Shown: positions 1 through 9,361 of the stretch, in pieces
Numbering within the stretch: position 1 is the stretch's first letter
How the letters are laid out: each line of letters begins with the position of its first letter
Assembly: GCF_023284045.1 (NCBI RefSeq)
Contig: NZ_JAKIKQ010000009.1
Span: 62,001 to 126,000 of the forward strand
DNA: 64,000 bases
Origin: Shewanella kaireitica
Lineage (GTDB): Bacteria; Pseudomonadota; Gammaproteobacteria; Enterobacterales; Shewanellaceae
Reading direction: 5' to 3'
Program-made: the position numbers and the translations under genes
The notes under the pieces: generated by a model
What the model was told of the DNA's origin: nothing
What the model saw: only the letters and a program-made list of their open reading frames with translations
Database searches by the model: none

Positions 1-145
1 TCTCTTGCAGCTGATTAAATTGGCTAGTGGTGGTGACATTGGTCGATGACATGACAAACATTGAAAATAGTCCCGCAGACAAAAATAGCCCGATAACCAT
101 GGCAACCATCAACTCGACTAACGACATACCTTTACTTTTAATCAT
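1..145 (-). CDS. pilW: Type IV pilus minor pilin PilW, N-terminal fragment
   Basis: Only the first 48 codons lie in the window; the gene runs off the left edge. The ATG at 145 follows an AAGGG ribosome site that overlaps the pilV stop, 9 bases away, so the two genes are co-transcribed. The peptide begins MIKSKGMSLVELMVAMVIG, a class III prepilin leader: short positive leader, G^MSLVEL cleavage site for prepilin peptidase, then a hydrophobic helix with Glu at mature position 5. PilW-type minor pilins prime assembly of type IV pili in the inner membrane. The name PilW rests on this leader and on position after pilV; the rest of the protein is not visible. Confidence 0.75.
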   Translation of the reverse strand, partial: MIKSKGMSLVELMVAMVIGLFLSAGLFSMFVMSSTNVTTTSQFNQLQE

Positions 146-154
146 CCCTTCGCC

Positions 155-676
155 CTATAAAATCATCGTATTTAGCGCAAATACTCTTCGTCTCTTGCCT
201 AGAGAGTGGCCACAGTCAGCCGACACTTTTGAAGAGGAGCTCATTTCACGGATCCCTCGCCAAGTAATAGTGACAGAAACAGCCCCTGCATTTTCAATAA
301 TACAAGCCACTGGAGAGTCTAAACCGCCGACTTTCTGGCTGCCTACCTGCTCAGAAGCACCTATTAAGCTTTGGTCCCACTGATACTGATCCCAGTTAAG
401 TGTTTCTGTTGTAGTGCAGATATTGGTTTCACATGACTTAACAGCTGCCTTAGCGCCAGTGTAAGTATCTGCATAGTTTGATAATTCGCTGCGGTTAAGC
501 TTCATTCTATTAACGATATCGTTGGCAAGATAAGCAGCTTGGGTTTGCTGAAAGGATTCAAAACTACCGCGTTTAGCGATGAGATGGAGATTAAAAATAC
601 CAATAAGACCAACAACTAAAATAACTAACGAGACCATTAGTTCAATTAGCGATAGCCCCCGTTGTTGATTTTTCAT
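155..676 (-). CDS. pilV: Type IV pilus minor pilin PilV
   Basis: Minor pilin of 173 residues. The ATG at 676 is preferred over an upstream in-frame ATG at 703 because AGGAA lies about 9 bases before it and because it gives a normal short prepilin leader, MKNQQRG^LSLIELMVSL, with Glu at mature position 5 and a hydrophobic N-terminal helix of about 22 residues. The rest is a soluble pilin domain with four cysteines, two in the pair CETNIC. PilV-type pilins join the PilVWX/FimU priming complex at the pilus tip. It is followed directly by pilW. A terminator separates it from ispH, so it probably has its own promoter in 704-860. Confidence 0.8.
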   Translation of the reverse strand: MKNQQRGLSLIELMVSLVILVVGLIGIFNLHLIAKRGSFESFQQTQAAYLANDIVNRMKLNRSELSNYADTYTGAKAAVKSCETNICTTTETLNWDQYQWDQSLIGASEQVGSQKVGGLDSPVACIIENAGAVSVTITWRGIREMSSSSKVSADCGHSLGKRRRVFALNTMIL

Positions 677-860
677 TGCTGTCAATTCCTTTGCTTTCGT
701 CATATTCTTGACGTTAAATTAAGGTTTTTACTCTTTAAAATCTGTTACTTAGCAAACAAATACCAGCATACAGGTTAAATAAAGTTTAGTCGAATACTTG
801 CTTAGCACAAGTCGTCTTTTAAAGAGTAATTAACAATGATGTGTCTGAATTTTAAGCATA

Positions 861-884
861 AAAAAAGAGGCTTTAGCCTCTTTA
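861..884 (-). terminator. Rho-independent terminator of the ispH operon
   Basis: Inverted repeat AAAGAGGCT/AGCCTCTTT with a two-base loop. On the minus strand it is followed by a run of T. It lies 25 bases after the ispH stop codon and ends the murJ-ispH gene series before the pilin genes. Confidence 0.8.
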
Positions 885-908
885 ATATTTGATGTTTAGC
901 AGTTATCG

Positions 909-1838
909 TTAGCGTAATTCTGCGGGTACCGCAAATACGGTATCTTCTAATCGCCCTTCCACTTCGGTAATAACGCTAGGTGCCATATCGGCAATAGCAT
1001 CTACCACCTGCTTTACTAACACCTCTGGTGCAGACGCGCCAGCAGTGACCGCTACTCGCTGAATACCATTGAACCAAGTTGGATCAACATCATCGGCGTT
1101 ATCCACCAAGTATGAGTTAGTCCCCTTCTTTTGCGCTAACTCGCGCAAACGATTGGAGTTAGAGCTGTTCTTAGAACCAACGACGATAAATAGCTCGACT
1201 TCTTCGGCGACATTACGAACAGCATCTTGGCGATTTTGTGTGGCATAGCAAATATCATCTTTACGCGGCCCTTCAATAGCAGGGTACTTCTTTTGCAATG
1301 AAGCTATCACGTCCGCAGTATCATCCATCGATAACGTGGTTTGAGTCACAAAGCATAAGTTGTCTGGATCTTTAACCTCAAGCTTAGCCACATCTTCAGG
1401 AGACTCAACTAAGTGTACACCGCCTTCGGGATTGTCGTACTGCCCCATAGTGCCTTCGACTTCAGGATGACCAGCGTGACCAATCAAAATACATTCAATA
1501 CCTTTACGGCTTGCTCGAGTGACTTGTAAATGCACTTTTGTCACCAGTGGGCAGGTAGCATCAAACACTTTTAAGCCACGTGTTTTAGCTTCTGCACGTA
1601 CTGCTTGAGACACACCGTGGGCACTAAAAATAACGATACTGTCATCAGGGACTTGATCTAACTCTTCAACAAACACCGCCCCACGATCTTTAAGGTTCTG
1701 TACCACGTAGCGGTTATGCACCACTTCATGTCGAACATAGATAGGCGGAGAGAATAGCTCTAGTGCACGTTCAACAATACTAATCGCACGATCAACGCCA
1801 GCGCAAAAACCTCGTGGGTTTGCCAAAAGAATTTTCAT
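909..1838 (-). CDS. ispH: 4-hydroxy-3-methylbut-2-enyl diphosphate reductase
   Basis: Last enzyme of the MEP isoprenoid pathway; a cytoplasmic [4Fe-4S] protein that reduces HMBPP to IPP and DMAPP. Length, 309 residues, is usual for the family. The three cluster cysteines are visible at C12 (GFCAGVDRA), C96 (DATCPLV) and C197 (DICYAT). The substrate-binding and proton-relay residues H124 and E126 are in [10 protein letters not shown], and the TQTTLS motif is at about 165. The gene lies two bases after fkpB and is the last gene of the murJ-ribF-ileS-lspA-fkpB-ispH series, the order also found in other gammaproteobacteria. Nothing unusual was seen. Confidence 0.97.
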   Translation of the reverse strand: MKILLANPRGFCAGVDRAISIVERALELFSPPIYVRHEVVHNRYVVQNLKDRGAVFVEELDQVPDDSIVIFSAHGVSQAVRAEAKTRGLKVFDATCPLVTKVHLQVTRASRKGIECILIGHAGHPEVEGTMGQYDNPEGGVHLVESPEDVAKLEVKDPDNLCFVTQTTLSMDDTADVIASLQKKYPAIEGPRKDDICYATQNRQDAVRNVAEEVELFIVVGSKNSSNSNRLRELAQKKGTNSYLVDNADDVDPTWFNGIQRVAVTAGASAPEVLVKQVVDAIADMAPSVITEVEGRLEDTVFAVPAELR

Positions 1839-1840
1839 AA

Positions 1841-2263
1841 TTACAGTACCTGTACCACTTCAAGCTCAAATGTTAATACTTGACCTGCGAGCGGATGGTT
1901 GAGATCGATAGTCACAGAGTCACCAACAACATCGCGCACCATGCCTGGCACTTCGCTGCCACCAGGGCCAGCAAAGCTGACAATCACACCTGGCTCAAGC
2001 GTCATATCCGCCGGAAAACGGCTCTTATCCATATGATGCACAGCATCTGGGTTAGATTCACCAAAAGTATCGCCAGGCTGCAGAGTAAAACTGTGCTTGT
2101 CGCCCTCTTTAAGGTTAACAATTTCGGCCTCAAATGCAGGGCTTAAACTTTCATCACCAACATTAAAGCGTGCAGGTTTACCACCTGAACGGGTACTTTC
2201 AGCGGTAGAGCCATCTTCAAGTACGATATTCATGTGGCACAAAATTGAATGGTTATCTGACAT
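1841..2263 (-). CDS. fkpB: FKBP-type peptidyl-prolyl isomerase FkpB (SlpA)
   Basis: A 140-residue SlyD-like FKBP domain without the metal-binding tail of SlyD. The FKBP flap with an inserted IF domain is recognisable: [20 protein letters not shown], then [18 protein letters not shown], and a C-terminal strand starting [17 protein letters not shown]. It acts as a cytoplasmic prolyl isomerase/chaperone. The gene is packed between lspA (5 bases) and ispH (2 bases), the usual place of fkpB, which supports this name over slyD; a separate slyD is at 28441. Confidence 0.93.
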   Translation of the reverse strand: MSDNHSILCHMNIVLEDGSTAESTRSGGKPARFNVGDESLSPAFEAEIVNLKEGDKHSFTLQPGDTFGESNPDAVHHMDKSRFPADMTLEPGVIVSFAGPGGSEVPGMVRDVVGDSVTIDLNHPLAGQVLTFELEVVQVL

Positions 2264-2268
2264 TCAGA

Positions 2269-2781
2269 TCACTCCTTTATATCATCTGATTTTTTGACAT
2301 CTTTATCCGATACAAAAGAATCTAAAATAATCAATCCCGCACCAACACAGATTGCTGAGTCAGCAATGTTAAATGCAGGGAAATGGCTGGTTTTCCAATA
2401 GAAATCCAAAAAGTCGACCACGAAGCCATGTTGCAAGCGATCGACCAAATTACCTAATGCCCCGCCAATCACTAATGTGTAGGCAAGGTTTAAGCGCCAC
2501 ATTTTAGTCGATTGCTGACGTAACCAGACCGAAAGCAAAATACTAAAACCAACTGCGACGAAGGTAAATAACCAACGTTGCCAGCCGCCTGCATCACTTA
2601 AAAAGCTAAAAGCAGCGCCATAGTTACGCACATAGGTAAAGTTAAAGACTGGCAATAACTGTATAGACTCATGTAGTTCAAAGCTCGACAACACCCACTG
2701 CTTAGACAGTTGGTCGGCAATAAATACCAACACAACTATCCAATACCAACGTAGGCCACTGTCTTTCCAAGAAGTGGGCAT
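2269..2781 (-). CDS. lspA: Lipoprotein signal peptidase (signal peptidase II)
   Basis: Aspartyl protease of the inner membrane that removes signal peptides from diacylated prolipoproteins. I place the start at 2781 (MPTSWKDSG, 170 residues) because AAAGGA lies 8 bases upstream and this matches family length; an in-frame start at 2826 would overlap ileS. Four hydrophobic segments are visible (about 12-30, 68-86, 98-112, 137-153). The catalytic aspartates are D114 in NLVDR and D141 in NIADS. It begins 10 bases after the ileS stop, the usual ileS-lspA arrangement. Its substrates would include the lipoproteins encoded at 9362 and 22430. Confidence 0.95.
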   Translation of the reverse strand: MPTSWKDSGLRWYWIVVLVFIADQLSKQWVLSSFELHESIQLLPVFNFTYVRNYGAAFSFLSDAGGWQRWLFTFVAVGFSILLSVWLRQQSTKMWRLNLAYTLVIGGALGNLVDRLQHGFVVDFLDFYWKTSHFPAFNIADSAICVGAGLIILDSFVSDKDVKKSDDIKE

Positions 2782-2791
2782 TACAGATCCT

Positions 2792-5614
2792 TTATGCAAA
2801 CTGGCGAGTTTCGCCTTCACCTTCAATATTAGTTACACAGCGAGTACATAGAGTTGGATGCGAAGCCACTTGGCCAACATCTTCTCTATGGTGCCAGCAG
2901 CGCTCACACTTTTCTGCTTCAGACTTTTTAAGTCCAAGTTTCAGTGATGCAAGTTCAGTTTCAATCGCATCAGCTGGCGCTTCATTTAGTGCGACAACAT
3001 CCGTTTTAGAAGTTAACAATACAAAGCGTAACTCATCACCAAGTGTGCTTAGCGCTGCAGACAGTGCTTCATCAGCGAACAGGGTAATTTCAGCTTCTAG
3101 TGAACCACCAATCTGCTTTTCACGACGGGCATTCTCTATCACTTTGTTGACTTCAGCGCGAACTGCCAGCAATTGATCCCAGTATTCATCACTCAAGTCT
3201 GAATCTAAAGTCACTGATTGCAGGCCTTCGTACCAAGTTTCAGTAAAGACAAATTCGCCACGCTCGCCAGGCAGAAGCTTCCAGATTTCATCGGCGGTAA
3301 AGCTCAATACTGGCGCGATCCAGCGAACCATAGCCTCAGAGATAAGGTACAGTGCAGATTGGCAGCTACGACGCGCGTTGCTGTCATCTTTTGCGGTGTA
3401 CTGTCTATCTTTAATGATATCAAGGTAGAAACTACCAAGTTCAACAGAACAGAACTGCATCAACTTCTGTGTAACCAAGTGGAAGTTGTACTGATCGTAC
3501 GCTTCAAGTAGTTCTTGTTGCAGCGCAGCTGCGCGGCGCACAACCCAACGATCCAGTGCAACCATATCTTCAACGGCAACCATATCTGTCTCAGGGTTAA
3601 AGCCATTGATGTTCGCAAGTAAGAATCGAGCAGTGTTACGGATACGACGATAAGCATCAGCACTACGCTTTAGGATTTCGTCAGATACCGTCATTTCACC
3701 ACTGTAATCTGTCGCAGCAACCCATAAACGTAAAATGTCAGCACCTAGCTTATTGGTTACATGTTGCGGTGCAATCACGTTACCAACAGATTTAGACATC
3801 TTGCGGCCTTTACCGTCAACGGTAAAACCATGAGTCAGCACTTGCTTGTATGGCGCTTTGCCATTCATCGCAGTAGAGATCATTAATGATGACATAAACC
3901 AACCACGATGCTGATCGCTACCTTCTAGGTAAAGATCGATTTCGTGGCCGTTAAATTCTGGACGTGAAGCAACCACTGACGAGAATGTCGAACCTGAGTC
4001 ATACCAAACATCTAACGTGTCAGTCACTTTACGGTACTGCTCAGCTTCATCACCTAATAACTCAGCTGCATCTAGATCCCACCAAGCTTGAATACCTTCT
4101 TGCTCGATACGATTAGCAACACGCTCCATCAGTGACACACTATCTGGGTGCAGTTCTTCGGTTTCACGATGTACAAACAGCGTAATTGGCACACCCCAAG
4201 TACGTTGACGAGAGATACACCAGTCAGGACGGTTCTCAACCATCTTTTCGATACGGCTCTGGCCCCAATCAGGGATCCATTGCGTTTGCTCAATTTCGCT
4301 CAACGCTTGCGTACGCAAACCTTTTTGATCCATAGAGATGAACCATTGTGGCGTAGCACGGAAAATAATCGGTGTTTTATGACGCCAGCAATGCGGGTAA
4401 CTATGATTAATAGCCACATGATTAAGCAGCGCGCCTTTCTCTTCCAATAGTGCAACAACACTCTTGTTAGCTTTAAATACGTGCTGACCTGCAAATATTT
4501 CAGTATCGGCTTTATAGACACCGTTATCACCAACAGGATTAGCAACTTCTAAGCCGTATTTTTGACCAACAACAAAATCGTCTTGACCATGTCCAGGAGC
4601 GGTATGTACCACACCAGTACCAGAGTCGACCGTAACATGCTCACCAAGAATGACTGGCACATCAAAATCATAGAATGGGTGGTTAAAACGCAGTAGCTCA
4701 AGCTCGCTACCTAGCACGTTGGCTAGTACCTTGTGCGATTCGGCACCAAAACGCTCAACACATGATTCAACTAACTCTTGTGCTAACACTAGTGCTTGAG
4801 TTTGCCCATCTTTGACCATCTCAACCAAGGTGTATTCTAACTGTCCCGCAACCGACAATGCACGGTTAGCAGGCAGTGTCCAAGGCGTGGTGGTCCAGAT
4901 AACCATTGAGATAGGATGCGCGTACTCAGTTAAACCAAATTTGGCTAACAGCGCTGGCTTATCAACAACGGTAAATGCAACGTCGATTGCCGGAGACATT
5001 TTGTCTTCGTACTCAACTTCAGCTTCAGCTAACGCAGAGCCACAGTCAGTACACCAATGCACGGGCTTAACACCTTTGTGCAAGTGACCACTGTCGATTA
5101 CTTTTGATAGTGAGCGAACGATATTAGCTTCAGTGTTGTAATCCATCGTTAGGTAAGGGTTTTGCCAATCAGCAAATACACCTAAGCGGATAAAGTCATC
5201 GCGCTGACCGTCGACTTGCTTAGCAGCATATTCACGGCACTTTTGACGGAACTCAGAAGCGGTAACCTTATGACCAGGCTTACCCACTTTCTGCTCAACT
5301 TTAAGCTCGATAGGAAGACCATGGCAATCCCAACCAGGAATATAAGGTGCGTCAAAGCCAGACATGGTCTTGGACTTAATAATAATATCTTTAAGAATTT
5401 TATTAACTGAGTGGCCAATATGGATATCACCGTTTGCATATGGAGGACCATCATGCAAAATAAACGGTTTGCTATCTTTACGGCTTTCACGGATCTGTTG
5501 GTACAGTCCTTTCTCGTTCCAGGACTTCAACATCTCTGGCTCACGATTAGCCAAATTACCACGCATCGGAAACTCTGTTTCCGGCAAATTCAAAGTAGAT
5601 TTATAGTCGCTCAT
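2792..5614 (-). CDS. ileS: Isoleucyl-tRNA synthetase
   Basis: Class I aminoacyl-tRNA synthetase of 940 residues, charging tRNA-Ile in the cytoplasm. The HIGH signature is at residues 65-68, inside [16 protein letters not shown]. The editing (CP1) domain occupies roughly 190-400, with [13 protein letters not shown] and the Asp-rich GHGQDDF. The KMSKS loop, in [12 protein letters not shown], is near 600. The C-terminus has a zinc site of four cysteines in CERCWHH...CTRC. Length and order match the E. coli type enzyme. It lies 30 bases after ribF and 10 before lspA. Confidence 0.97.
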   Translation of the reverse strand: MSDYKSTLNLPETEFPMRGNLANREPEMLKSWNEKGLYQQIRESRKDSKPFILHDGPPYANGDIHIGHSVNKILKDIIIKSKTMSGFDAPYIPGWDCHGLPIELKVEQKVGKPGHKVTASEFRQKCREYAAKQVDGQRDDFIRLGVFADWQNPYLTMDYNTEANIVRSLSKVIDSGHLHKGVKPVHWCTDCGSALAEAEVEYEDKMSPAIDVAFTVVDKPALLAKFGLTEYAHPISMVIWTTTPWTLPANRALSVAGQLEYTLVEMVKDGQTQALVLAQELVESCVERFGAESHKVLANVLGSELELLRFNHPFYDFDVPVILGEHVTVDSGTGVVHTAPGHGQDDFVVGQKYGLEVANPVGDNGVYKADTEIFAGQHVFKANKSVVALLEEKGALLNHVAINHSYPHCWRHKTPIIFRATPQWFISMDQKGLRTQALSEIEQTQWIPDWGQSRIEKMVENRPDWCISRQRTWGVPITLFVHRETEELHPDSVSLMERVANRIEQEGIQAWWDLDAAELLGDEAEQYRKVTDTLDVWYDSGSTFSSVVASRPEFNGHEIDLYLEGSDQHRGWFMSSLMISTAMNGKAPYKQVLTHGFTVDGKGRKMSKSVGNVIAPQHVTNKLGADILRLWVAATDYSGEMTVSDEILKRSADAYRRIRNTARFLLANINGFNPETDMVAVEDMVALDRWVVRRAAALQQELLEAYDQYNFHLVTQKLMQFCSVELGSFYLDIIKDRQYTAKDDSNARRSCQSALYLISEAMVRWIAPVLSFTADEIWKLLPGERGEFVFTETWYEGLQSVTLDSDLSDEYWDQLLAVRAEVNKVIENARREKQIGGSLEAEITLFADEALSAALSTLGDELRFVLLTSKTDVVALNEAPADAIETELASLKLGLKKSEAEKCERCWHHREDVGQVASHPTLCTRCVTNIEGEGETRQFA

Positions 5615-5644
5615 TAACCCTTTACCGTTTTGTTAGCTAAGCTA

Positions 5645-6580
5645 TTAGCCTGCATCGCTGCCAAGCAAAGCTTTCGCTCTGTCAGCATCATTTTTAATTT
5701 GTTTTTTCAGCGCATCTAGTGATCCAAATGGCTGCTCGTCTCTTATCTTTGCCACTAACTCAACTTCAACAGTTTTACCATAAAGGTCACCATCAAAATC
5801 AAATAAATGGACTTCTAACTGACATACTTGGCCGTTAACTGTTGGTCTAAAACCGACATTAGCTACGCCTTCATATATATCACTATTGTCCCAATAAAGC
5901 TTAACGGCAAACACACCTCTTACAGGGGTGACTTTGCGCTTTAATGCAATATTTGCAGTGGGAAAACCGATGGTTCTCCCAATTTTCTGGCCGTGCGCGA
6001 CCTTGCCACTCAGGATATATGGGTGCCCAAGCAAGCGTCTTGCTTGTTCCATATTGCCCTCTGCAAGTAGTCGTCTGACTTCTGTAGAGCTAACGCGTTT
6101 ATCACCAAGAACGAAACTTTGGGTACTCACTACCGCAAAGCCGAACTTCTCACCCGCTTTTCTCAGCATATCGAAGTTACCTTGACGCTGTTTGCCAAAG
6201 CAGAAATCATCGCCAACCACTAAATACTTTACACCAAGAGCTTTGACCAATAACTGCTCTACAAAATCTTCAGCTGTATAGTTAGCAAACTTCTTATTGA
6301 AGTTTATACAGAGCATTCTCTCAATTGATAACTCGTCAAGCAACATCACTTTATCGCGTAATAAGCTCAATCGAGCTGGTGCATTCTCACCGCGAAAAAA
6401 CTCTTGTGGCTGCGGCTCAAATGTCATAACAACCGCAGGTAAGTCTAGATGCTTTGCCTTCTCTACTAGCCGATTAATCACTTCAGCATGGCCACGATGG
6501 ACACCGTCAAAGTTGCCTATAGTTAATACGCAACCATGATGCTGAGGTAAAATATTATGAATACCGCGGATCAATTCCAT
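5645..6580 (-). CDS. ribF: Bifunctional riboflavin kinase / FAD synthetase
   Basis: Makes FMN and FAD from riboflavin. The N-terminal half is the FMN adenylyltransferase, with the nucleotide-binding motif TIGNFDGVHRGH near residue 20. The C-terminal half (about 180-300) is the flavokinase, with HGQKIGRTIGFPTANI. I prefer the ATG at 6580 (MELIRGIHN, 311 residues); a GTG five codons upstream at 6595 is possible, and neither has a strong ribosome site. The gene lies between murJ (65-base gap) and ileS, its usual place. Confidence 0.95.
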   Translation of the reverse strand: MELIRGIHNILPQHHGCVLTIGNFDGVHRGHAEVINRLVEKAKHLDLPAVVMTFEPQPQEFFRGENAPARLSLLRDKVMLLDELSIERMLCINFNKKFANYTAEDFVEQLLVKALGVKYLVVGDDFCFGKQRQGNFDMLRKAGEKFGFAVVSTQSFVLGDKRVSSTEVRRLLAEGNMEQARRLLGHPYILSGKVAHGQKIGRTIGFPTANIALKRKVTPVRGVFAVKLYWDNSDIYEGVANVGFRPTVNGQVCQLEVHLFDFDGDLYGKTVEVELVAKIRDEQPFGSLDALKKQIKNDADRAKALLGSDAG

Positions 6581-6645
6581 TATCTTACACGACACATGAG
6601 AGTAAATGGGCGGATTATATACCAGCTAGCCTTTATAATCAGCAC

Positions 6646-8205
6646 TCAAACTGCAGCTTTCATCTTCCAGGGACGAATTCCCAACAAAACTAAGCAAATA
6701 AAGTAGCAAATTGCTGCAATTGCAATCAACTTAACTAACTCAACACCACGTTCAGGCAACGAAAATGCTAACCAAGCAGCAATTGTCGGTTGCAAATAGT
6801 AGATGACAGCCACCATAACTAGCCCGGCAATAAATGTCTTAACCGCAAAAATAACCGTCGATGCACTCAACCTGTACACATCAGCTTTATGCAGCCCGCG
6901 ATATAATAAGCATGCATTTAACAGTGCTGACATCGATGTCGCAATAGCCAAACCGACATAACCAAAAGGGATAGCAAATATTAGGTTGAAAACCATATTA
7001 CTCACCATCGCGATGATGCCATAACGCACCGGCGTTTTAGTATCTTGGCGTGAGTAATAACCTGGCGCCAAAATCTTAATTAACATAAAACTGAGTAAAC
7101 CGCTGCCGTATGCCATTAAGCTGTACGAGGCCATTTCTACATCTTCATAGGTAAAGGCACCGCGCATAAACAGCACCATCAACATTGGCTTAGCAAGCAT
7201 AATCAAGCCACACATTGCAGGCAGTCCAAGTAGAATTATCGCTTTTACTCCCCAATCCATTGTTTGTGAAAAAGCTTGGCTTTCAGCATTTACATGACGT
7301 TTTGACAACGCCGGTAAAATGACTGTCGCAATCGCTATACCAAACAGGCCTAGCGGAAATTCAAGTAACCTATCTGAGTAATAGAGCCAACTAATAGAAC
7401 CCGTCATTAAAAAACTGGCGATAAAGGTATCGAATAACAAGTTGATTTGTGACACTGACACACCGAATAGCGCTGGGATCATCAATGTTCTAATTTTGGT
7501 GACTCCCGGATGGCGCCATCCCCAACTTGGTTTTACAATCGCTTTTTCTCGTAATAGAAACGGAATTTGAAACAAAAACTGGATCAAACCACCAAAAAAT
7601 ACACCCCACGCCAAGCCGATTTCAGGCTGTTGTAAATTAGGTGCTAAAAATAGTGCCGCACAAATAATGGCTATATTAAGGAAAACAGGCGTAAACGCAG
7701 AGACAGCAAAACGACCGCGGGTGTTCAATATTGAACCAGCCAAAGCAGTAAAGGTGATAAACCAAAGATAAGGAAAGGTGATTTTTAGCATTAAAGAGGC
7801 AAGTTCAAACTTTTCTCCGCCGGGAGCATCGTTTAACCACGCAAGAAACCAACCACCACCAAAAAGGGCTGCTAACACTGGTGAAGCGATTACACCAAAT
7901 AAGGTTACCACGCTAACAAGCACACCCAGTGTACCCGCCACTTTCCCTATAAGTTCCCTGACCTCTTCATCACTATTTTTTTCTTGGTACTCAGTTAACA
8001 CAGGCACAAATGCTTGTGCAAAGGCACCTTCAGCAAAAAGTCGTCTTAAAAAGTTAGGGATCTTATTGGCGAAGAAAAAAACATCTGCACTGCTTCCTGC
8101 TCCCATCAAATTCGCGATAACCACATCACGAACCAAACCTAATACGCGCGAAATTAGTGTCATGGCACTGACTATCATGCCAGACCGAAATAGCTTTCTG
8201 CTCAA
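6646..8205 (-). CDS. murJ: Lipid II flippase MurJ (MviN)
   Basis: Polytopic inner-membrane protein of 519 residues of the MOP superfamily that flips lipid II for peptidoglycan synthesis. The start MSRKLFRSGMIVSAMTLISRVLG is characteristic, and about 14 hydrophobic segments follow. Family motifs seen are RDVVIANLMG, ANKIPNFLRRLFAEGAFAQAFVPV and the central YYSDRLLEFPLG. It is the first gene of the minus-strand series and is divergent from rpsT, the same arrangement as in related gammaproteobacteria. Confidence 0.96.
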   Translation of the reverse strand: MSRKLFRSGMIVSAMTLISRVLGLVRDVVIANLMGAGSSADVFFFANKIPNFLRRLFAEGAFAQAFVPVLTEYQEKNSDEEVRELIGKVAGTLGVLVSVVTLFGVIASPVLAALFGGGWFLAWLNDAPGGEKFELASLMLKITFPYLWFITFTALAGSILNTRGRFAVSAFTPVFLNIAIICAALFLAPNLQQPEIGLAWGVFFGGLIQFLFQIPFLLREKAIVKPSWGWRHPGVTKIRTLMIPALFGVSVSQINLLFDTFIASFLMTGSISWLYYSDRLLEFPLGLFGIAIATVILPALSKRHVNAESQAFSQTMDWGVKAIILLGLPAMCGLIMLAKPMLMVLFMRGAFTYEDVEMASYSLMAYGSGLLSFMLIKILAPGYYSRQDTKTPVRYGIIAMVSNMVFNLIFAIPFGYVGLAIATSMSALLNACLLYRGLHKADVYRLSASTVIFAVKTFIAGLVMVAVIYYLQPTIAAWLAFSLPERGVELVKLIAIAAICYFICLVLLGIRPWKMKAAV

Positions 8206-8390
8206 AACGTCCCCTGCTCTTGTTGTTAGAGCTAAAATACTTAGGCGATATCGCGCACAAAATAGCGCTTGCCTCTATTGTCTCAAAGCAATACCTGCTA
8301 GAATTGCGCACCATATTACACGAGTTAGGTTGAAGATAGCCAAGCTGGTTGGATTATTTTGAGTTAATCGAACTGATTCAATCATTGTCA

Positions 8391-8419
8391 TTGACAAAGT
8401 GACATAAATAGGGCATATT
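8391..8419 (+). promoter_or_regulatory. Probable sigma-70 promoter of rpsT
   Basis: A perfect -35 TTGACA at 8391-8396 and CATATT at 8414-8419, separated by 17 bases. This predicts a transcript starting about 8426, some 37 bases before the rpsT start codon. Confidence 0.65.
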
Positions 8420-8462
8420 CCTCGACCTTAAAAATACCAAACCCAGTTTTAGGAGTTGCACC

Positions 8463-8729
8463 TTGGCTAATAGCAAGTCTGCAAAGAAGCGCGCGCTTCA
8501 GTCTGAGAAGCGTCGTCAGCACAACGCAAGCCGTAGCTCAATGCTACGTACTTACGTAAAGAAAGTAATCGCTGCAATTAATGCAGGTGATCACGAAGCA
8601 GCTAAATCTGCTTTCGTAACAGCACAACCAATTGTTGACCGTATGGCGACTAAAGGTCTTATTCACAAGAATAAGGCTGCTCGTTATAAGTCACGCTTGA
8701 ATGCTAAAATCAAAGCACTTGCTGCTTAA
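8463..8729 (+). CDS. rpsT: Ribosomal protein S20
   Basis: Small basic 30S protein of 88 residues starting [18 protein letters not shown]; it binds the 5' domain of 16S rRNA. The start codon is TTG, preceded by TAGGAG eight bases upstream. A UUG start is also known for E. coli rpsT, where poor initiation belongs to translational self-control by free S20; the same is likely here but is inference. The gene is transcribed alone, divergent from murJ, and ends at a strong terminator. Confidence 0.97.
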   Translation: MANSKSAKKRALQSEKRRQHNASRSSMLRTYVKKVIAAINAGDHEAAKSAFVTAQPIVDRMATKGLIHKNKAARYKSRLNAKIKALAA

Positions 8730-8749
8730 TTTTTAGTTTCAAGTAATTA

Positions 8750-8776
8750 AAAACCGGCTTCGGCCGGTTTTTTTAT
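8750..8776 (+). terminator. Terminator of rpsT
   Basis: GC-rich hairpin AAACCGG-CTTCG-CCGGTTT followed by a T run, 22 bases after the rpsT stop. Confidence 0.9.
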
Positions 8777-8823
8777 GCCTGCAGTTTGTAGTATTCAAAA
8801 TATCTACTACTCAAATTACAGAC

Positions 8824-8850
8824 AAAAAAATAGAGAGGAACACCTCTCTA
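8824..8850 (-). terminator. Second terminator downstream of the HlyU-like gene
   Basis: Inverted repeat TAGAGAGG/CCTCTCTA with loop AACA. On the minus strand it is followed by seven T. It lies about 30 bases beyond another hairpin at 8878-8902, so the regulator gene has two terminators in series and rpsT transcription from the other side is also isolated. Confidence 0.7.
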
Positions 8851-8877
8851 TTTGTGACAACTTTTACAGCCCACATG

Positions 8878-8902
8878 AAAAAGAGAGCGGCGGCTCTCTC
8901 TT
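8878..8902 (-). terminator. First terminator downstream of the HlyU-like gene
   Basis: Hairpin GAGAGC/GCTCTC around GGCG, with AAGA on the 5' side and a T run on the minus strand, directly after the regulator's stop codon at 8912. Confidence 0.75.
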
Positions 8903-8911
8903 AAAAGGCTA

Positions 8912-9226
8912 TTACGCCACTGTCTGTAAGCTTTCGCTGTAAATATTATTAAGTAGCTTAATAATCTCAGCGACTTCATCACTTTTTAACGAGTAATATA
9001 CTGTTTGAGCTTCTTTGCGCGTTTCAACTAAATTGTCTTTACGTAACCACGCAAGGTGCTGCGAAAGCGCTGACTGGCTTAATCCCAATTTCTTGTTCAT
9101 TTCACCAACGCACATCTCCCCTTCATTAAGAAGATAGCACAAGATAAACAGACGACGTTCATTAGCCATCGCCTTCAACAATACAACGGCATGGTCTGCT
9201 CGTTGCTGCATTAATTCTATATTCAT
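8912..9226 (-). CDS. hlyU: ArsR/SmtB-family transcriptional regulator, HlyU-like
   Basis: A 104-residue winged-helix repressor. The sequence runs LLKAMANERRLFILC, then the recognition region MNKKLGLSQSALSQHLAWLR and a beta-wing ending TVYYSLKS, very close to what I recall of Vibrio HlyU. Members of this subgroup (HlyU, BigR, SqrR) sense reactive sulfur or redox through a cysteine pair rather than metal. Here the only cysteines are C30 and C39; the C-terminal cysteine I recall for V. cholerae HlyU is absent. No classic metal-binding ELCVCDL box is present. The gene is alone, divergent from a secreted peptidase; its targets cannot be told from the window. Confidence 0.75.
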   Translation of the reverse strand: MNIELMQQRADHAVVLLKAMANERRLFILCYLLNEGEMCVGEMNKKLGLSQSALSQHLAWLRKDNLVETRKEAQTVYYSLKSDEVAEIIKLLNNIYSESLQTVA

Positions 9227-9361
9227 TACGAGCTATTTCTCCTAAAACAAACCGACGGCCTAATATAGCGTTGCCTTACAGATATAGTCGGGACATGAAG
9301 CACACTTTTTGCTAGATTGTTTTCAAAAATGGGACATACGTAATAAAAACAAAGGAAACTC

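Noticed and set aside
7778..8362. 194-codon open frame on the plus strand, antisense to murJ
   Set aside because: It lies almost wholly opposite the murJ N-terminal coding region, has low-complexity Ser/Ala/Thr-rich translation and no ribosome site.
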